NCBI GenBank assembly: GCA_025997715.1
Contig: BNUY01000099.1
Span: 1 to 11,583, forward strand
Length of the DNA: 11,583 bases
Direction of reading: 5' to 3'
Source: Spirochaetia bacterium
Lineage (GTDB): Bacteria; Spirochaetota; Spirochaetia; Treponematales; Breznakiellaceae
Part shown: piece by piece, positions 1-5,670 of the stretch
Numbering within the stretch: the first letter of the stretch is position 1
Layout: each line of letters opens with the position of its first letter
Notes under the pieces: generated by a model
Database searches by the model: none
The model's input: the letters and a program-made list of their open reading frames with translations, nothing else
Told to the model about the DNA's origin: nothing
Position numbers and translations under genes: made by a program

Positions 1-25
1 GACGCAAAAACTATGAGGAAAAACA

Positions 26-110
26 ACCGCAAAGTCGAAGAAGTCGAAAAAGAAGAGGAAAATAGAGTTAAAATCCTCAAAAACTTCTTTGACTTTGTTT
101 ACTTTGCGGT
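26..110. repeat. Imperfect inverted repeat in the flank outside the IS110 element
   Basis: Positions 26-35 (ACCGCAAAGT) and 101-110 (ACTTTGCGGT) are perfect inverted repeats. Just inside, 31-44 (AAAGTCGAAGAAGT) pairs with 83-96 at 13 of 14 positions, so two alternative foldings are possible. The stretch 1-158 otherwise holds no convincing gene: a 61-codon open frame starting at 13 is Lys/Glu-rich low-complexity sequence without a ribosome-binding site. It may be a dispersed palindromic intergenic repeat that served as landing site for the IS, but its copy number elsewhere is unknown. Confidence 0.4.
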
Positions 111-158
111 GAAAATTCCTTGTTTGTTGGATTTGTCCGTGTCGTCTGTGTGGTCCGT

Positions 159-169
159 CTATGATAAAA
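159..169. repeat. Inverted repeat, RE side of IS110 element
   Basis: CTATGATAAAA is the exact reverse complement of TTTTATCATAG at 1483-1493. It lies immediately after the transposase stop codon in the transposase orientation. Identity stops abruptly on both sides. An 11-bp perfect match between the two short non-coding ends is unlikely by chance, so it probably marks terminal or subterminal element sequence. Confidence 0.55.
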
Positions 170-203
170 GTCAAGCACTTTTTTTCAAAAATGTTTGACT
201 TTT
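166..203 (-). terminator. Stem-loop at the transposase 3' end, possible terminator
   Basis: Arms 166-177 (AAAAGTCAAGCA) and 192-203 (TGTTTGACTTTT) pair at 11 of 12 positions around a 14-nt loop, covering the last codons and stop of the transposase. Read on the minus strand the stem ends in TTTT, but it is AT-rich and lacks a long U-tract, so termination is possible but weak. It may instead be a structured RE end of the IS. Confidence 0.35.
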
Positions 204-1268
204 CAACAGCTTTTTATAGGCAGCCATCTTTGCCTCATGTTTTTTTGCGTCCCGTGCATAGTGATATTCCCCCTTCTTCAACATTTGATAAATTTCAGCA
301 AGTACCCGCCTCCTGAGCCCGGTCCGTACCAATCCCGCCTTTTTATATTCACAAAGCCGTTCATACCACTGTCGCAGTTTCAGGCTGCTATCCAGGACAT
401 GATTGAGTGACTGGGTCAGCAGGGTCGCCGCAAGCTTCCGTCCCTGCTTGTTCGTCCCCCTAATACTGGTCGAAGTATTGGAGTTTGACACCTTAGGAGC
501 AGACCGCAAATAGCTGGTGAAATGCTTGGAGTTTTTGAACCGGCTCACGTCAATGACATCTGCGATGATCGCTATGGCGATGAAGACGCTTATCCCCTTC
601 ATACTGGTCAAAATATCGATCTCCCGCATAAAGGGCTCCCCATGAACCAATACCTGTTCCTTGAGTACCTCCACATCCGCTTCATCCCGCTCAAGCCGGT
701 CCAGCAGCTGGTTCACCTGAAAGTTCAGAGCCGTCTCGGGCGAGAGGCCCCGTATCTTGGCCCGGCTCCGTTTGTCGAATATCTCTTCCTGGGTAAACCC
801 GTACAGGTGTTCCTTCATCAGCGAGTGTATCCGGTTCTTAAGCTGGGCGTTTTGCTTCTTGTACAGCCGGTAGGTCGAAAAAAGACTCCGTAGCTCCTGT
901 ATCTCCACAGGCGGCAAGGTCACCGGACAAGCCGTCTGTTCCCCGGACAGCACCTGCATCTTGATGAGCCGGCACAGCTTGTCCGCATCCAGCTTGTCCG
1001 TATTGGTCCGGGCAAGGCTGATTTGTTTCAACTCGTAGGTATTGGCGATTATCACCTCTTTCACCTGGTCCTTAAACAACCGGACAAATGAAAACGTCGT
1101 TATCGTCGCCTCCACCAGGACATGGGTGTCCGCCGTCAGGGTTCCGTAGAACGCCGCCAGCCCCGCTTCGTTCAGATCAAAGGTCTCGGTACGTTTGTCC
1201 GCAGACCTCTCATCCCGATAACAACAGGTGAACTTGTTCGTGTGTAAGTCGATCCCGATAAATTGCAT
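171..1268 (-). CDS. IS110-family transposase (DEDD RuvC-like plus Tnp20-type C-terminal domain)
   Basis: A 365-residue recombinase of the IS110 family, whose members cut and rejoin donor and target DNA under guidance of a bridge RNA. The N-terminal RuvC-like domain opens with FIGIDLHTNKF, which carries the first catalytic aspartate. It continues with VEATITTF (acidic residue around 60) and NTDKLDADKLC, which supplies the DxxD pair near 100. The C-terminal half has the transposase_20 signature ILTSMKGISVFIA followed by SYLRSAPK and the conserved serine region SIRGTNKQGRKL. I chose the ATG at 1266-1268 over an upstream ATG at 1370. It has GGAGG 5 nt before it and matches the family's usual MxxxGIDxH start, while the extra 34 codons run through the RNA-like hairpins. 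Length is normal and no frameshift is visible, so it is probably functional. The gene is alone in its element. Confidence 0.93.
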   Translation of the reverse strand: MQFIGIDLHTNKFTCCYRDERSADKRTETFDLNEAGLAAFYGTLTADTHVLVEATITTFSFVRLFKDQVKEVIIANTYELKQISLARTNTDKLDADKLCRLIKMQVLSGEQTACPVTLPPVEIQELRSLFSTYRLYKKQNAQLKNRIHSLMKEHLYGFTQEEIFDKRSRAKIRGLSPETALNFQVNQLLDRLERDEADVEVLKEQVLVHGEPFMREIDILTSMKGISVFIAIAIIADVIDVSRFKNSKHFTSYLRSAPKVSNSNTSTSIRGTNKQGRKLAATLLTQSLNHVLDSSLKLRQWYERLCEYKKAGLVRTGLRRRVLAEIYQMLKKGEYHYARDAKKHEAKMAAYKKLLKSQTFLKKSA

Positions 1269-1330
1269 ATTCCCTCCACAAAACGTGATTGTTCGGCGGA
1301 ACTCCGGTATACTTGACCATACGTCTATTC

Positions 1331-1439
1331 GGGGTATTGATTTGGTTAGAAACCAACCCCCATGAAGCAAATGCGGCTACCGGTTGTTATTCGTGGTTAC
1401 GGGGTCAGTTTTCTGCCCCAGGTCCACAGCAACCGGTAG
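1331..1439 (-). ncRNA. Candidate bridge RNA core of the IS110 element
   Basis: Two nested stem-loops lie between the LE side of the element and the transposase start, where IS110-group elements encode their bridge RNA. The first has a perfect 10-bp outer stem (1377-1386 CTACCGGTTG with 1430-1439), an internal loop (1387-1400 and 1420-1429), and an inner stem GGGG-CAG/CTG-CCCC (1401-1419) closed by a TTTT loop with one bulged T. The second is GGGG (1331-1334) / CCCC (1357-1360) enclosing TTGGTT/AACCAA (1342-1356) with a one-sided internal loop at 1335-1341. Internal loops in long stems are what guide loops look like. One loop strand (1390-1399) equals the end-proximal sequence 1495-1504. The transcribed strand is assumed to match the transposase. 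Transcript ends and promoter are not defined. Confidence 0.55.
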
Positions 1440-1482
1440 TTGTCCTTCCGAACTCCTACAGCATACCAGATAAACCGCATGT

Positions 1483-1493
1483 TTTTATCATAG
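1483..1493. repeat. Inverted repeat, LE side of IS110 element
   Basis: TTTTATCATAG is the exact reverse complement of 159-169. It is followed at once by the 10-nt segment TTCGTGGTTA (1495-1504), which also occurs in the internal loop of the predicted bridge RNA. That places the functional end or recombination site close to here. Confidence 0.55.
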
Positions 1494-1528
1494 CTTCGTG
1501 GTTAAATTTGGGATTTCGGAACCAAGCC

Positions 1529-2260
1529 CTACCCGCAAAACCGATACCCCGCGCCCCACACCGTTTGTATATGGGTGGGATTTGCAGGGTCTTTTTCTAT
1601 TTTTTTCCGCAGCCTGTTAATATGCTCCTTTACCGTATTCAAGTCGCCGTACAGGGTCTCGCCCCAGATTTTATCATAGAGCTTTTCTTTATCAAAAACA
1701 ATTTCGGGGTTTGACGCAAGAAAAAATAACAATTCATATTCCTTGTTGGCAAGTTCTATTTCCGTTTCAGAAATAAAAACACGCCTCGTTCCCGGATTTA
1801 TCGTAAGGTCTCCGACGACAATGTCGTTTGCAACAATGTTGCTTACGACAATGTCGTTTACGGGTCTGGAGGCCGCTGCGGATTCAAAAATCCGCTTGAA
1901 ACGTGCAATGTGGGATTTTATCCGCGCCACTAATTCAGAAGGAGTAAAAGGCTTGGTGATATAATCATCCGCGCCTAATCCCAAACCGCGCACTTTGTCG
2001 ATTTCCTCACCCCGAGCGGTGACCATAAGAATAGGAACATTTATTTTATCGCGGATAGCGCGGCATAGTGCGTAGCCGTCAAGGCCGGGCAGCATAAGGT
2101 CAAGCAGTATCAGGTCGAAACCGCCGGACAGGGCGCGTTCCATGCCTTTTACGCCGTCACTTTCCCGCGCTGTTTCAAAGCCGTTAATTTCGAGAAAGTC
2201 CCGCTCAAGATCGGCGATGGTGTCATCGTCCTCAATAATAAGAATACGCTCATTTGCCAT
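1529..2260 (-). CDS. OmpR/PhoB-family response regulator
   Basis: A 243-residue two-component response regulator, expected to be phosphorylated by the overlapping sensor kinase and to bind DNA in the nearby divergent promoter region. The receiver domain (about 5-120) has the acidic pocket E10-D11-D12, phospho-acceptor D54 in LLLDLMLPG, switch T81 in MVTAR and K103 in ITKPF. A winged-helix effector domain (about 148-243) ends with the family-typical TVWGAGYRF. The ATG at 2260 is preferred over one at 2269: AGGA lies 8 nt upstream of it, whereas the earlier ATG overlaps that AGGA. The kinase stop codon lies 8-10 bp inside this gene, so translation is probably coupled. The linker (about 134-153) contains an unusual in-frame 15-nt tandem repeat. 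An IS110 element sits just past the stop but leaves the C terminus whole. Sequence style recalls VanR-like regulators of Firmicutes, though the target genes are only inferred. Confidence 0.93.
   Translation of the reverse strand: MANERILIIEDDDTIADLERDFLEINGFETARESDGVKGMERALSGGFDLILLDLMLPGLDGYALCRAIRDKINVPILMVTARGEEIDKVRGLGLGADDYITKPFTPSELVARIKSHIARFKRIFESAAASRPVNDIVVSNIVANDIVVGDLTINPGTRRVFISETEIELANKEYELLFFLASNPEIVFDKEKLYDKIWGETLYGDLNTVKEHINRLRKKIEKDPANPTHIQTVWGAGYRFCG
1815..1857. repeat. Three 15-nt tandem palindromic units inside the response-regulator linker
   Basis: Near-identical units start at 1816, 1831 and 1846: CGACAATGTCG, CAACAATGTTG, CGACAATGTCG. Each is a palindrome around one central base, and the outer two extend to 13 nt. 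The exact 15-nt period keeps the reading frame and encodes a repeating five-residue pattern (NDIVV, SNIVA, NDIVV) in the linker between receiver and DNA-binding domain. The middle unit differs by compensating changes on both arms (GAC/GTC to AAC/GTT), so its palindrome is preserved. Confidence 0.75.
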
Positions 2261-3362
2261 GGTAAGCATCCTGTATCAGCGGTAGTCGTATCACCATCGC
2301 AAGTCCGCCCGCAGCCGGTAATTCCGCACGAATTACACCGCCCATTTTCGCAATGATTTTCGCGCTAATGGCAAGCCCCAAACCGGAACCGGTACGCTCA
2401 CCAGGACGAGCGACATTATTTCGGCTAAGGTCGGCTCGGTAAAACACATCAAACAGTTTTTCAAGATTTTCAGGCGCTACGCCGGGGCCGTCGTCGGCAA
2501 GGCTTATTTCTACAGAGCTTTCCGTTTCGATACAACCAATGAATAAGCGCCCCTGTTCCGCTGTTTTATATGTTACCGCATTTTCAAAGATATTGATAAT
2601 TACACGGCGAAATAATACCGGGTCGATAGTGATATACAGGGTGCGGGGCAATTCCTGCATAATTAAAGAAAGTCCGCGCTGCTCATATTCGTCTGATAGT
2701 TCATCAATGCAATCCGCTATCATATCTCCGCAATTGATGTTTCGCATTTCCGCCGGAAATTCGTCCATATCCAGTTTTGAAAACAGAAACAATTGATTGA
2801 TGATGTGTTCCATATCGGCTGATTTGTTTTCTATAATACCCATGTATTTTTTACGCTGTTCATCGGTAGCGGCAACGCCTGATTGTATACCGTCAATACT
2901 TACCTTAATTGCAGTAAGGGGGGTGCGTAAATCGTGGGAAATACCGGCTATCAATTCCCTGCGGCTGCTTTCATTTTTCTCGAGCCGTACCGCCATTTCA
3001 TCAAAGGTATCACAAACGGTGCGGAACTCGTCATCATCGCGGTAATTAAGGCGAAAGCCAAGGTTGTTTTCGCTAAATTGCCGTGCGCCATAGATGAGCG
3101 CGTCAAGCGGCTTCATCACCTGGGTAATTATTTTTCGCGTCAGAACCCTGTTTATTGCAACCGTAATGGTAACCGCAAGGGCCATCATAATAAGCGAAAT
3201 AATTATTCCCCGTCCGCCCCTATACCAGTATTCTGTGTTGAAGTTCCTGCCTTGCATACCGAACAGTGCAATCCCGATACCCAGCCCCAAGGCCCATACC
3301 AGCAAAAACGGCAGAACAAGCATCATAATATTCGAGATAAAAAGTCTGCGTTTCAGGGTCAT
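2250..3362 (-). CDS. HAMP-type sensor histidine kinase with very short extracytoplasmic loop
   Basis: A 370-residue membrane sensor kinase, cognate to the overlapping response regulator. TM1 (about 12-34) and TM2 (about 53-71) are separated by only some 18 residues, so there is no real periplasmic sensor domain. Sensing is likely intramembrane or through a partner, as in kinases coupled to ABC exporters. A HAMP linker (about 72-125) is followed by the HisKA box AGISHDLRTPLT with phospho-accepting H143. The HATPase domain has an N box (N261 in NIFENAV), a G1 box DDGPG (290-294), and a G2 box GSGLGL (325-330). The start has AAGGAGG 7 nt upstream. The gene leads a kinase-regulator operon transcribed away from the ABC transporter genes; the shared 256-bp gap contains the repeat operator. 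Every catalytic motif is intact. Confidence 0.94.
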   Translation of the reverse strand: MTLKRRLFISNIMMLVLPFLLVWALGLGIGIALFGMQGRNFNTEYWYRGGRGIIISLIMMALAVTITVAINRVLTRKIITQVMKPLDALIYGARQFSENNLGFRLNYRDDDEFRTVCDTFDEMAVRLEKNESSRRELIAGISHDLRTPLTAIKVSIDGIQSGVAATDEQRKKYMGIIENKSADMEHIINQLFLFSKLDMDEFPAEMRNINCGDMIADCIDELSDEYEQRGLSLIMQELPRTLYITIDPVLFRRVIINIFENAVTYKTAEQGRLFIGCIETESSVEISLADDGPGVAPENLEKLFDVFYRADLSRNNVARPGERTGSGLGLAISAKIIAKMGGVIRAELPAAGGLAMVIRLPLIQDAYHGK

Positions 3363-3397
3363 TCGGCTGCCTCCTTTTCAATTATACCATTGAAACT

Positions 3398-3426
3398 ATA
3401 CTATGCGGAGGTAAACTGCTTGTCAA
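3398..3426 (-). promoter_or_regulatory. Candidate sigma-70 promoter of the kinase/regulator operon
   Basis: On the minus strand a consensus -35 TTGACA (3426-3421) is followed after 17 bp by TAGTAT (3403-3398), a four-of-six -10 match. Initiation would fall about 30 bp before the kinase start codon and leave room for its AAGGAGG site. The -35 hexamer is itself one of the GTCAA/TTGAC repeats, so a regulator bound to the repeats would directly touch this promoter. A second, better -10-like TATAAT (3386-3381) lacks a matching -35. Confidence 0.5.
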
Positions 3427-3448
3427 TAAAAGGTCAACTTTTTGTCAA
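3411..3448. promoter_or_regulatory. Putative response-regulator operator: GTCAA repeats every 11 bp
   Basis: GTCAA occurs at 3422-3426, 3433-3437 and 3444-3448, and a one-mismatch GTAAA at 3411-3415, all exactly 11 bp apart. Direct repeats at 11-bp spacing are the classical binding pattern for tandem OmpR/PhoB-family dimers, resembling a PHO box (TGTCA-n6-TGTCA). The array lies between the divergent kinase and transporter operons and overlaps the likely kinase -35. Autoregulation and control of the ABC operon by the adjacent response regulator is the natural reading, but it is inference. Confidence 0.6.
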
Positions 3449-3500
3449 TTTTTTTGCCTATCCACTCCGGAGTAAGGGCATTTGGAAACGTTTTTTGACG

Positions 3501-3550
3501 GGATGGGACGGCAGGCGGCCTTTGCTTCCCCGAGACCCCTGTTCCCATCC
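3501..3550. repeat. Long GC-rich hairpin between the divergent operons
   Basis: GGATGGGA (3501-3508) pairs perfectly with TCCCATCC (3543-3550), and CAGG (3512-3515) continues with CCTG (3538-3541) after a small asymmetric bulge, around a 22-nt loop. A/T runs flank it on both sides (TTTTTT at 3491, AAAAAAA at 3553). Neither strand has a U-tract right after the stem, so it is not an obvious terminator. It could be a cruciform, an mRNA leader structure if transcription of the ABC operon starts upstream, or a remnant of a small palindromic element. Confidence 0.5.
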
Positions 3551-3566
3551 ATAAAAAAATTGAAAT

Positions 3567-3575
3567 TGATACAAT
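3567..3575 (+). promoter_or_regulatory. Candidate extended -10 promoter for the ABC transporter operon
   Basis: TGATACAAT fits an extended -10 (TG, one base, then TACAAT with five of six consensus bases), about 44 bp before the ATPase start. No good -35 is seen 17 bp upstream, as is usual for extended -10 or activator-dependent promoters. The GTCAA repeat array lies more than 110 bp upstream, far for direct contact with polymerase. Confidence 0.35.
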
Positions 3576-3618
3576 ATTTTGCCGCCCCATTTGTCTACAT
3601 AAGCAGGAGAGTATAATT

Positions 3619-4389
3619 ATGAAACCAGTTATAGAGGCGCTGCATTTGACCAAGCGCTACAAGGGCGCGGATAAAAATGCGGTAAACGACGTCAGCTTAT
3701 CGGTAAACGAAGGAGAGTTTTTCGCTTTTCTCGGTCCAAACGGCGCCGGGAAAACCACCACCATTTCTATTTTGACTACTACTTTGGGATTCACCTCGGG
3801 TAAAGTCACTGTTGCGGGTTATGATTTGGATAAAGACACAAAACATATCCGCTCTAACATAGGGATTATTTTTCAAAAGCCGTCCCTCGATTTGCAGCTT
3901 TCGGCGGAAGAAAATATTCGTTTTCATGCCTGCCTGTATGGCATGTTTAGCTACAGACCGGCATTTCGTATGATGCCCGCCGCTTATAAAAATCGGGTTA
4001 TGGAGTTGGCGGAAATTGTTGGATTGAAGGACGCGCTGTTCAAACCCATAGGGAAACTATCGGGCGGTATGCAGCGGAAATTTGAAATCGTTCGAGGGTT
4101 AATGCATACGCCGTCTATCCTTTTCCTGGACGAACCAACAACGGGATTAGATGCCGTGAGCCGCCGTGACTTATGGGAATATATCAACCAAGCCCGCAAA
4201 GAATACGGCGCCACGGTGTTTCTTACGACACATTATATTGATGAAGCTGAACAAGCCGACCGTGTTTGTATGATTAATGAAGGTAGCATTGTTTTCTGCG
4301 GAACCCCGGAGGAGCTGAAATCAACGCAGCAGCAAAAAACGCTGGAAGAGGCATATATCAACATGCTCACAAAAGGAAGTGCAAGATGA
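3619..4389 (+). CDS. ABC transporter ATP-binding protein (ABC-2 / DrrA-type exporter)
   Basis: A 256-residue nucleotide-binding subunit that powers the membrane partner encoded immediately downstream. Order of motifs: Walker A GPNGAGKTT (39-47), Q-loop Q86 in IIFQKP, ABC signature LSGGM (147-151), Walker B ILFLDEP (167-173) with catalytic E172, and H-loop H205 in TTHYIDEA. The glycine-rich signature LSGGMQRKFEIVRGLMHTP and the C-terminal GTPEELK are typical of drug and antibiotic efflux ATPases (DrrA/CcmA-like, COG1131). The start follows GGAG 9 nt upstream. The stop overlaps the permease start as ATGA at 4386-4389, implying translational coupling. The divergent two-component pair suggests induction by the exported compound or by envelope stress, but the substrate cannot be read from sequence. 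An insertion-like stretch around 107-120 (FSYRPAFRMMP) replaces the short loop usual in relatives. Confidence 0.94.
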   Translation: MKPVIEALHLTKRYKGADKNAVNDVSLSVNEGEFFAFLGPNGAGKTTTISILTTTLGFTSGKVTVAGYDLDKDTKHIRSNIGIIFQKPSLDLQLSAEENIRFHACLYGMFSYRPAFRMMPAAYKNRVMELAEIVGLKDALFKPIGKLSGGMQRKFEIVRGLMHTPSILFLDEPTTGLDAVSRRDLWEYINQARKEYGATVFLTTHYIDEAEQADRVCMINEGSIVFCGTPEELKSTQQQKTLEEAYINMLTKGSAR

Positions 4390-5177
4390 AAAAAGTTGCA
4401 AAAGAATTGAATGCGATTATCACAATCGTGTCCCGGGATATTTTATTGGCAATCAAATCGCCGTTTGGCCTCATTATGAGTTTTGCAATGCCGCTCGTGA
4501 TGATGGGAATGCTGGGCGGCAGTTTAGAACAAAATATGACCGCCGGTTTGAATTTCAACTTTGGGCAGTTTATGCTGGTTGGAATGATGGTAAATATGCT
4601 GTTTATGTATACGATGCAGGGACTTACCTCTTTAGTGGAAGACCGGCAAACAAATTTTACCCAGGAGATGTTGATTGCTCCGGTTTCCCGTTATTCCATA
4701 ATCATTGGCAAAATATTCGGCTCTGCTTTCAGGGGCATACTCGGTATGATTGGAACGCTGATACTCGGGTTGTGTATGGGAATTTTCCTTTCGCCGTGGC
4801 AGCTTTTACTCATTTTAGCGCTTTCGCCGTTGATGTGTCTTTCAGCCGGCGCGATTGCAATGGTACTCATAGGGATTATTAAAAGTAATCAAACTGCAAA
4901 CATGGTCATTATGATGCTTGCTATGGGGCAGATGTTCCTTTCCGGCGCTATTATTCCAATTAGCAATTCTCACGGCATTTTGTTGATACTAAACCGTATC
5001 ATGCCATTAACGTACTGCCTTGACCTTACCCGAGCGGTAGTGTACACAGGAACCGCGGAATATGAAAGTGTAGTCTTATTTAATCCTTTTGTGAATTGTG
5101 TCGTCATTGCCGCACTGACGCTTGTTTGTTTAGGTTTAGGAACATACTCTTATGTGAGGTCGGAGAAAAATCGGTAG
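4386..5177 (+). CDS. ABC-2 type transporter permease
   Basis: A 263-residue integral membrane protein with about six hydrophobic segments: near 26-45, 60-78, 105-133 (possibly two), 136-163, 170-196 and 235-255. An amphipathic basic N terminus precedes them. The region MGQMFLSGAIIPISNSHG followed by NRIMPLTYCLDLTRAVVY matches the ABC-2 permease pattern in which a hydrophobic SGxxxP loop precedes MPLTY and a helix with DLxR. It is the expected dimeric membrane half of an exporter with the preceding ATPase, whose stop it overlaps. No separate periplasmic or accessory protein is encoded, consistent with a simple exporter. The length is normal for DrrB-like permeases. No terminator is convincing downstream; the gene is followed by gene debris on the opposite strand. 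Confidence 0.92.
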   Translation: MKKVAKELNAIITIVSRDILLAIKSPFGLIMSFAMPLVMMGMLGGSLEQNMTAGLNFNFGQFMLVGMMVNMLFMYTMQGLTSLVEDRQTNFTQEMLIAPVSRYSIIIGKIFGSAFRGILGMIGTLILGLCMGIFLSPWQLLLILALSPLMCLSAGAIAMVLIGIIKSNQTANMVIMMLAMGQMFLSGAIIPISNSHGILLILNRIMPLTYCLDLTRAVVYTGTAEYESVVLFNPFVNCVVIAALTLVCLGLGTYSYVRSEKNR

Positions 5178-5225
5178 AGAATTAGGGCAATAGAGTCTCA
5201 CACAAAGGGAAAACCTCCGGGCCTG

Positions 5226-5255
5226 TTTTTTGCCCACCAGTTTCTTGAAATACAT
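5226..5255 (-). pseudogene. Possible truncated start of a GNAT-type acetyltransferase gene
   Basis: A minus-strand ATG at 5255-5253 has GGAGG 4 nt upstream and begins MYFKKLVGKK. I recall this as the typical opening of a group of GNAT acetyltransferases (…LVGKKCYLSP…). After these ten residues the frame continues into Arg/Cys-rich sequence antisense to the permease end and stops at 5138-5136, with no GNAT features. This would be a 5' gene remnant cut near 5225. The evidence is only ten residues plus a ribosome-binding site. Confidence 0.22.
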
Positions 5256-5299
5256 TTTTCCTCCATTATCTCAATTATGCTATGCAAACAGGTCTTTTC

Positions 5300-5395
5300 T
5301 CATGCTGATAGTTTAAATGAGCCGCCCGGATTTAGGGGCTTTAGATACACATACTTCTTGCTGTTCTTATCGGTTATGGCAACGGGGATATTCAT
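5300..5395 (-). CDS. Unrecognised 31-codon ORF coupled to the frameshifted small gene
   Basis: The ATG overlaps the TGA of the preceding minus-strand small gene (ATGA), and the frame encodes MNIPVAITDKNSKKYVYLKP… to a stop at 5302-5300. The overlap and the ordinary residue composition suggest a real second gene of a former two-gene unit, or its 5' fragment. No family is recognised. No second copy accompanies the other copy of the small gene, which is truncated before this point. An 91-codon open frame covering it (5300-5575) is an artefact of the frameshift upstream. Confidence 0.3.
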   Translation of the reverse strand: MNIPVAITDKNSKKYVYLKPLNPGGSFKLSA

Positions 5396-5561
5396 CTCCG
5401 TATTATTGCACTGATATTTTTGATCAGTTCCTGATTCTGCATCTCGACTTCGGGCAGGATCGGTTTGCGGATCTGTGCGATGATTTCCCGGACGATTTTG
5501 ATGTCCTTGATTTCGGTGGGTTGAACCGGTTTGAGGCAGACCTATGTCTGATTGTACCCAT
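5392..5561 (-). pseudogene. Frameshifted copy 1 of an unrecognised ~56-residue gene
   Basis: Starts with ATG at 5561 preceded by GAGGAGG, encodes MGTIRHRSA, then loses one base near 5534. After that the other frame continues KPVQPTEIKDIKIVREIIAQIRK and on to MQNQELIKNISAIIRR and stop. With the missing base restored it would be a 56-residue, mostly helical, charged protein. Comparison with copy 2 (5920-6093) locates the deletion precisely (copy 2 has one base more in the same stretch). Differences between the copies fall mainly at third codon positions, so the frame was once selected. It directly follows the broken toxin remnant, and the shared repeat begins exactly at that break. No family is recognised; a small regulator or antitoxin-like role is only a guess. 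Confidence 0.6.
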
Positions 5562-5573
5562 GATGGCCTCCTC
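5464..5573 (-). repeat. 110-bp direct repeat, copy 1
   Basis: About 90% identical to 5995-6105. Identity begins at GAGGAGGCCATC before the small gene's start codon and ends after the codons for AQIRK. Copy 1 is one base shorter. The two copies flank the antitoxin and broken toxin, so recombination between them could delete or multiply the unit. Confidence 0.85.
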
Positions 5574-5670
5574 ATAACTCTTTTAGCAGATCCAGCTTTC
5601 CAATTTTGATTAATGATAAAATCGGGGATAAAATCGGTGTGGTATTAGAGACGACCTTTAACTGCCGCAA
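5572..5670 (-). pseudogene. N-terminal remnant of a DUF3368/PIN-domain toxin
   Basis: In the frame +1 to the antitoxin and overlapping its last codons, a TTG at 5670-5668 with GGAGG 6 nt upstream starts (M)RQLKVVSNTTPILS, and the stretch later reads LSLIKIGKLDLLKEL before TGA. This is the characteristic N terminus of DUF3368 PIN-type proteins (VSNTSP… and K-I-G-x-LDLL), the usual partner encoded just downstream of UPF0175 antitoxins. Only 32 codons remain, whereas the full protein is about 150-160 residues. It breaks exactly where the 110-bp repeat begins (5573). A 12-nt in-frame duplication inside it turns PILS into PILSPILS. The metal-binding core beyond the first strand is missing, so no nuclease is made. 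Confidence 0.7.
5615..5638. repeat. 12-nt tandem duplication in the toxin remnant
   Basis: GATAAAATCGGG (5615-5626) is followed directly by GATAAAATCGGT (5627-5638). It is in frame and doubles four residues (PILS) at the toxin's first beta-strand/helix junction. Removing one copy restores the usual spacing between VSNTTP and the KIGKLDLL helix, so this is a decay-type slippage event or an early inactivating change. Confidence 0.8.

Larger units (their letters stand above)
159..1493 (-). mobile_element. IS110-family insertion sequence
   Basis: The element consists of one transposase gene plus about 225 bp of structured non-coding DNA upstream of it. An 11-bp perfect inverted repeat, CTATGATAAAA at 159-169 and TTTTATCATAG at 1483-1493, brackets the whole. 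Elements of this family usually lack conspicuous terminal repeats and make no target duplication, so the exact ends are uncertain. They could lie roughly 10-15 bp beyond the repeats, because the guide-like match at 1495-1504 sits outside them. The element lies only about 35 bp past the stop codon of the response regulator and leaves that gene intact. Confidence 0.8.

Noticed and set aside
195..893. Plus-strand ORFs of 71 and 123 codons (195-410, 522-893)
   Set aside because: They are antisense to the transposase, lack ribosome-binding sites, and their composition is that of a shadow frame.
1289..1714. 141-codon plus-strand ORF across the LE side of the IS and the end of the response regulator
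   Set aside because: It runs through the bridge-RNA-like hairpins and antisense to the regulator, with no ribosome-binding site or recognisable domain.
1815..1857. CRISPR-like short palindromic repeats
   Set aside because: Three contiguous 15-nt units without spacers, inside a coding sequence and in frame: a tandem repeat, not an array.
3501..3550. Bidirectional rho-independent terminator
   Set aside because: Neither strand has a U-tract immediately after the stem, and both neighbouring genes are transcribed away from it.
2934..3653. ORFs of 206 codons (+) and 76 codons (-) over the kinase N terminus and the divergent gap
   Set aside because: Shadow of the kinase gene and of the intergenic region; low-complexity translation and no start signal.
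5205..5240. Terminator after the ABC permease (GGGCC…TTTTTT)
   Set aside because: The T-run lies inside the only possible loop (GGGC…GCCC) rather than after a stem, so no terminator is supported.
5300..5575. 91-codon minus-strand ORF as a single gene
   Set aside because: Comparison with the second copy shows that the real frame of the first part is different. The long frame arises from the one-base deletion; only its last 31 codons might be genuine.
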